Source: a bacterium (GTDB taxonomy: Bacteria > Zhuqueibacterota > Zhuqueibacteria > Residuimicrobiales > Residuimicrobiaceae). Taken from it: a stretch of DNA of 18,149 nt. The number at the start of each line of letters is the position of its first letter. The stretch's first letter is position 1. Below the pieces are notes generated by a model. That model was not told the origin of the DNA. It ran no database searches and saw nothing but the letters and a program-made list of their open reading frames with translations. Position numbers and translations under genes: made by a program. Shown here one piece after another: positions 14,400 to 18,149 of this stretch. The stretch is taken from contig JAAYTV010000661.1 in the NCBI GenBank assembly GCA_012523655.1, positions 1 through 18,149 of the forward strand. Direction: 5' to 3'.

Positions 14400-15542
14400 G
14401 TGGATTTTTACCTACCCACATGTGACCGCGAACCCTATGTGATTCAGAAACCGGGCTCCCTTCGAACGCCTCGTCTCGTGGTCTTTCACAACCGGCTGCT
14501 TTATAATCTGCAGGCCATGAAAGGTCTGATGTCGCAGGGCGGCTCATCTCTTTCGCTGGCTTCTCTTTGTCCTCATGTTAAAACGCACAAATCCTCCTAT
14601 GTCACACGCTTGATGCGGGAACAGGGCATTCATTTTTTCAAAGCCACGCCGAACGAAGGGGGAATGCTGGCCGCCGCCGGCGCGCCGGAAGTGCTGGTCG
14701 CCTATCCGATGCTGGCGGCGGATGCCGCTGCGCAGATCGACACGATGAAGCGCCACCCGGCCACCCGGTTCTTTATGCAGATCTCGCAGCCGGAACACGC
14801 CCGCATTCTGCAGCAGGCGGCTGAAGCAGCGGATATGCGTGTTTCCTGTTTTATCGATCTCGATGTCGGCATGGGCCGTACCGGCACCGCGCCGCAAAAA
14901 GCACTGGACTTGTATCGCAGGTTGCTGCAGTTTCCGCGTTTGACCTTTGTAGGCCTGCACGCCTATGACGGCCACATCCACCAGCTCAGCGCTGAGGAAC
15001 GGCAGCTGCAGGCGGGCATCAGCATGGATCGATTGCAGACAGCGCTGGATCAGTTCTCCGCCGCCGGCGTTTCCATCGAACGCGTGGTGGTCGGCGGCAC
15101 GCCGAGCTTTGTACATGACCTGCAGGTGCTCGGCCGGAAGAAATGGCCGTTCCAGCTCTATTTTTCTCCCGGCACCTGGATCTATTTTGACACCCACTAT
15201 CAGCGGCTGATGCCGGGCACCTTTAAACCCGCGGCGCTGATCCTGTGTCAGATCATGGATCAGACAGGAGAGAATCGCTACGTGTTGAATATGGGACACA
15301 AACGTTGGGCTGTGGATCAGGGTCCGGTGGAGGCCTTCAGCATCCAGGGCATGAAAGCGCTGTCCTGGAGTGAAGAGCACACCGTGGTGGAGGCGCCGGG
15401 CTTTTGCCGCATCGGCGATTACGTGCTGGTTGCGCCACGCCATGTGTGTTCGACGGTGAATCTGTGGGAATATTTCGCGTTGATCGATGAGAGGGGCGAG
15501 GTGGAGATCGCCGCCAGTCCCATCGAGGGGCGAAACCGGTAG
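14400..15542 (+). CDS. PLP-dependent D-threonine aldolase / D-serine dehydratase-like enzyme
   Basis: Members of this fold-type III group cleave D-threonine-type 3-hydroxy-D-amino acids or dehydrate D-serine. The 380-residue protein has the N-terminal alanine-racemase-like barrel with the PLP-binding lysine in CPHVKTHKS (Lys61), the segments FIDLDVGMGRTG and GLHAYDGHIHQ, and the phosphate-binding VVVGGTPSF. The C-terminal D-serine-dehydratase-like domain carries the metal-binding pair His348/Cys350 in APRHVCSTVNLW. The GTG start at 14400 is convincing because AGGAGG lies six bases upstream. There is no signal peptide, so it is cytoplasmic. It follows the transglutaminase-like gene by 67 bp and precedes the second secreted paralog by about 110 bp, with a hairpin in between. 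Aldolase and dehydratase activity cannot be separated from sequence alone. Confidence 0.9.
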   Translation: MDFYLPTCDREPYVIQKPGSLRTPRLVVFHNRLLYNLQAMKGLMSQGGSSLSLASLCPHVKTHKSSYVTRLMREQGIHFFKATPNEGGMLAAAGAPEVLVAYPMLAADAAAQIDTMKRHPATRFFMQISQPEHARILQQAAEAADMRVSCFIDLDVGMGRTGTAPQKALDLYRRLLQFPRLTFVGLHAYDGHIHQLSAEERQLQAGISMDRLQTALDQFSAAGVSIERVVVGGTPSFVHDLQVLGRKKWPFQLYFSPGTWIYFDTHYQRLMPGTFKPAALILCQIMDQTGENRYVLNMGHKRWAVDQGPVEAFSIQGMKALSWSEEHTVVEAPGFCRIGDYVLVAPRHVCSTVNLWEYFALIDERGEVEIAASPIEGRNR

Positions 15543-15554
15543 ACTTTTTTGCGA

Positions 15555-15575
15555 GGGCCGCGGTCTTGGCGGCCC
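15555..15575. other. GC-rich hairpin after the PLP enzyme gene
   Basis: GGGCCGC and GCGGCCC form a perfect 7-bp stem with a 7-base loop, 12 bp past the stop codon. No T-run follows on either strand, so it is not a canonical terminator. It may limit transcription between the cassette and the next gene or protect the upstream mRNA. A weaker CCCC/GGGG hairpin follows at about 15584-15598. Confidence 0.45.
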
Positions 15576-15653
15576 GAAGCAATCCCCGGCGACAGGGGGC
15601 GTGGTGTTTAAAGCAAGTAACAGACCCTTTTGGTTTTGCAAGGAGATAAATTT

Positions 15654-17363
15654 ATGAAAGCAAGCATGATCGTCTGGCTGCTGGTGGCTTGTCTGGTGGA
15701 CGGATTGAACGCCAACGACAAGCTCTACCAGGAACGGCTCTATGAACCCAAAGTGCTCTGGGGCGACAAACTGTCCGCCTTCTATGGGTATCCGGTGAAT
15801 GAAATTTATCTCTATGCCTGGGATGAGGCGCAACAGAGTTGGCGCATGATGCCCTTTCAGATCGATGAACGCATTCGCACCAAAGATCCATTCAGCGGCG
15901 AAAGCCTGCGCCATTTTTATTCCATCCCCAACAATTATGGTGTGACTTTGGACGACGGTCTATTCGATTCGGACGATGAACTGGTTTTTATGGTACGCGA
16001 TATGGGCGACCGAGCGCCGGAAAAGAAGTGGCTGGACAATGCAGAATCCAAAGCTTTCTCACGCATCGAACTGGCTGCCGGCGATCCCGATGATCCCTCT
16101 CGCATCGCCTATGCCTATCTATTTCGTTCCGCCACGATTCAAGAGCCGGTTCCCACACCGTATGGGTTCGTTTACCATAGTCAGGCTGATTCCATCGAAA
16201 CCAAACACTACACTGTCAAATTGGATGAGGCTATGGGTCTGGTGAAGAGCATCACCATCAAACCGCCCTATGGCTCCGGTGTCGATATTTTCGACAGGCA
16301 GAAGATGCGCGTGAAAGCGCGGCTCGGCTTCGGGAGCCTCGGTGATGTTCAAATTGATGCTAACGAAGAAATGATCAAGCTTCTTCCGGATTACCGTTTG
16401 ATTACTCCCAAGCCGGTGGTTCGTCTGGTGCGCGAGGTGCGGCAGACTTTTCAATTCGGCGAGGAAGAGGTTGAAAATAATTTGGCTTTTTATCTGACGA
16501 CAAAATTCTATCCGTTCAACGGCGTGGTCAAGGGTGGATCCGCGCTCGATGAGGCGAGCCTGCGGCAGGCTATGCCCAATTGGGAAGATCCGTTCTTATT
16601 ATTTGAAATGCTGCGCCAGTCCTGGGATTTAAGCGCTGCTGCCGCGGGCATGCGCTATTACAGCAAACACAACGACGGAATTTTGATTGACGGACAGCCG
16701 GATGTAGTGAATCGGCAGATCGACCGGCCCATTCGAGAATGGAATCTGGTCACCGGCGTTCAAGGCGCTTTATTCACTATGACCACTCTGCCGGACACAG
16801 TCGCCAAATCCATTTCGCTCTATTTCTACGATAACCAGGCCGGCGGCACCGGCGATCCGGACAGCCTTGAGTTCGTCGATACCGGCGAATACGGCTCCTA
16901 TGGCGATTTCGGCCTGAGCATGTACAACGCAAAGAGTTTGGACCTGGCTTTTGAAATGTATTTTCTCCCCAATACGGTCAATTCGGCGGAACAAGCGATT
17001 GTCATCGCCCGGGCGATTGAAAAACCGGTTGACATCACCCCACTGGTCACCGCTATAGCTGGCCGGCCGGCTATGGTGTCACCGGCATCCTATCTCTGCG
17101 TGCAAAATTATCCCAACCCCTTTAACCAGCAGACAGTCATTTCTTTCAGCCTAGCCGCAGCTGAACAGGTCCAGATGACGATCTATGACAGCCAGGGGCG
17201 ACTGATTCGAACGCTGGTGCAAGCGACTCTGGCCGCCGGCAGCCACGAGCTGCGGTGGGACGGATGCGACGGGCATAACCGGGCGCTGGCTTCGGGCGTT
17301 TATTTTTATCAGCTGACCGCGGGGGATCGAATTGCGCGCAGCAAGCTCTTACTTTTACGTTGA
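15654..17363 (+). CDS. Secreted protein of unknown function with NYPNPFN-type C-terminal sorting domain (paralog B)
   Basis: The 569-residue protein starts at ATG 15654, chosen because AAGGAG lies eight bases upstream; an in-frame TTG eight codons earlier has no such support. The signal peptide (MKASMIVWLLVACLVDGLNA) is cut near residue 20. The body shares motif order with the gene at 9611: W..MPFQIDE (63-72), DDELVFMVRDMGDR then WLDN, GILIDGQPD, and YFYDNQAGGT (390-399) followed by DTGEYGSYGDFGLSM. The last 88 residues are a classic FlgD-like C-terminal module starting with NYPNPFN (485-491), with VQMTIYDSQGRLIRTL, WDGCDG and ASGVYFYQL, and ending KLLLLR; it probably directs type IX secretion. 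The function of the large body is unknown. A lipoprotein gene follows only 18 bp downstream and is probably cotranscribed. Confidence 0.88.
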   Translation: MKASMIVWLLVACLVDGLNANDKLYQERLYEPKVLWGDKLSAFYGYPVNEIYLYAWDEAQQSWRMMPFQIDERIRTKDPFSGESLRHFYSIPNNYGVTLDDGLFDSDDELVFMVRDMGDRAPEKKWLDNAESKAFSRIELAAGDPDDPSRIAYAYLFRSATIQEPVPTPYGFVYHSQADSIETKHYTVKLDEAMGLVKSITIKPPYGSGVDIFDRQKMRVKARLGFGSLGDVQIDANEEMIKLLPDYRLITPKPVVRLVREVRQTFQFGEEEVENNLAFYLTTKFYPFNGVVKGGSALDEASLRQAMPNWEDPFLLFEMLRQSWDLSAAAAGMRYYSKHNDGILIDGQPDVVNRQIDRPIREWNLVTGVQGALFTMTTLPDTVAKSISLYFYDNQAGGTGDPDSLEFVDTGEYGSYGDFGLSMYNAKSLDLAFEMYFLPNTVNSAEQAIVIARAIEKPVDITPLVTAIAGRPAMVSPASYLCVQNYPNPFNQQTVISFSLAAAEQVQMTIYDSQGRLIRTLVQATLAAGSHELRWDGCDGHNRALASGVYFYQLTAGDRIARSKLLLLR

Positions 17364-17381
17364 GACAACCAGGATCCCTGT

Positions 17382-18149
17382 ATGCGGATAAAGTGTTTTA
17401 TACTGACGATGGCCGCCGCTCTCTTTGTTATCGGCTGCGCAAGCGACCATGGCCTCTCCCCACAGCCGGGACGGCTGGTGGTGGATGTCTTTTTTCGCGG
17501 CACACCGCCCGCCAACACTCAGGGTATCTATCTGATCGTGGCGCCCCAGTTTCCGCCGCACGCCATCAACGAGCTGTATCACAGCTCCAACAGCCTGCCT
17601 ATCGATCGCGACAGCGTGCGCACGGTCATTGATCTTCCTTTTGGTCATTACGACGCGATCAGTCTTTGGTGGTACAGCAAAGAGACCAAATCCAACCTCG
17701 CCGATATCCTGGCCTTGCCGCTGGCAAAAGACAGCCTCGCCGGATTTAAGCCCGTAGGATTTGACCTCTCTTCCAACCATCCAAGCGACTATATCAAGCT
17801 GTATCCAGATTGGAACAAAGTCAACCGCGACGCCAGTCTGGAGGGTACTATTTATTTCGACGGTCCCTTTCCAAAAAACACTCTGGCAACCGCCATCGCC
17901 GCCTATTCCTATGTGCCGGACAGCAATCTGGAATACCTGACCTATATGAGATCCATTGATTTCAGCATCAACGAAAATCCCTATCATTACAAGCTTCCCA
18001 TTCGATCCGGATCGGTCAACTTTTTGGTGGTGTTGTGGTTGCCTGAGCGCGCCAATCTGGCTGATTTCGCTCGGTTGGGCTTTTACCAGGATCCGGCCAT
18101 GCCCGGCGTGCCGGCTAAGCTGCGGATTAAATCCGGTGAAACCCGGACC
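17382..18149 (+). CDS. Lipoprotein with internal duplication, 3' end cut by window edge
   Basis: I read this frame directly: it is open from ATG 17382 to the right edge (256 codons). AGGA lies seven bases before the ATG. The N-terminus (MRIKCFILTMAAALFVIGCA) is a lipoprotein signal with lipobox VIGC, Cys19 being the lipid-bearing residue. The remainder looks like two related units. Unit 1, about residues 31-125, has LVVDVFFRGTPPANT, then LPFGHYDAISLWWYS and SNLADILAL. Unit 2, about residues 152-245, has LEGTIYFDGPFPKNT, then LPIRSGSVNFLVVLWLPE and ANLADFARLGF. I do not recognise the family. Since it starts 18 bp after the secreted paralog B gene, it is probably made with it and may be its partner at the outer membrane, but that is inference. 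Confidence 0.82.
   Translation, partial: MRIKCFILTMAAALFVIGCASDHGLSPQPGRLVVDVFFRGTPPANTQGIYLIVAPQFPPHAINELYHSSNSLPIDRDSVRTVIDLPFGHYDAISLWWYSKETKSNLADILALPLAKDSLAGFKPVGFDLSSNHPSDYIKLYPDWNKVNRDASLEGTIYFDGPFPKNTLATAIAAYSYVPDSNLEYLTYMRSIDFSINENPYHYKLPIRSGSVNFLVVLWLPERANLADFARLGFYQDPAMPGVPAKLRIKSGETRT

Noticed and set aside
14544..15914. 456-codon minus-strand ORF
   Set aside because: It is antisense to the PLP enzyme gene and the start of paralog B, both of which have clear motifs and ribosome binding sites. Its product is rich in His/Gln/Arg with no domain.
17355..17987. 210-codon minus-strand ORF
   Set aside because: It is antisense to the lipoprotein gene at 17382, which has a ribosome binding site, a lipobox and an internal repeat; this ORF has none.

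Overview
The window looks like chromosomal DNA from a moderately GC-rich bacterium of the FCB superphylum, most like KSB1, Calditrichaeota or Zixibacteria-type lineages. The reason is the mix of secreted proteins with C-terminal FlgD-like sorting modules (NYPNPFN motif at about 17.1 kb, a diverged PNPF version at about 11.0 kb), lipoproteins and Ig/cohesin-type surface modules, alongside ordinary housekeeping genes with clear Shine-Dalgarno sites and sigma70-like promoters. The lineage is an inference: there is no rRNA gene or taxonomic marker here. No tRNA, rRNA, CRISPR array, transposase or phage gene was seen.

Layout. Positions 2577 to 1 (minus strand) hold three envelope/secreted genes: an SH3b/Ig protein with a C-terminal membrane helix, a cohesin-domain lipoprotein, and a PQQ-type beta-propeller protein cut by the left edge. 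Upstream lies greA (minus) with its own terminator, a near-consensus promoter and a long leader hairpin starting at the predicted transcription start. From 3436 onward every gene is on the plus strand: a single-domain asparaginase, a PepD/M20C dipeptidase with promoter and terminator, a diverged guanylate-kinase-like protein, a DEDDh exonuclease with an ExoX-type tail, and a secreted bleomycin-hydrolase-like cysteine peptidase.

The right half (9.6 to 18.1 kb) is the most distinctive. Two collinear paralogous secreted proteins of unknown function (9611 to 11251 and 15654 to 17363) flank a three-gene cassette: a long-chain acyl-CoA synthetase, an exported transglutaminase-like protein and a PLP-dependent D-threonine aldolase/D-serine dehydratase-like enzyme. 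A lipoprotein with an internal duplication follows the second paralog and runs off the right edge.

How they fit together. Asparaginase, PepD and the C1-type peptidase suit a peptide- and amino-acid-degrading lifestyle. The secreted and lipoprotein genes at both ends suggest investment in the cell surface. The two most notable regulatory signals are the leaders of greA and of the acyl-CoA synthetase gene: each has a hairpin that begins at or next to the predicted transcription start and is followed by a U-run before the start codon, as in transcriptional attenuators. I found no clearly new defence or mobile system. The best candidates for undescribed biology are the greA leader attenuator, the paralogous secreted family with its flanked cassette, the SH3b domain apparently inserted inside an Ig-like fold, and the duplicated lipoprotein.
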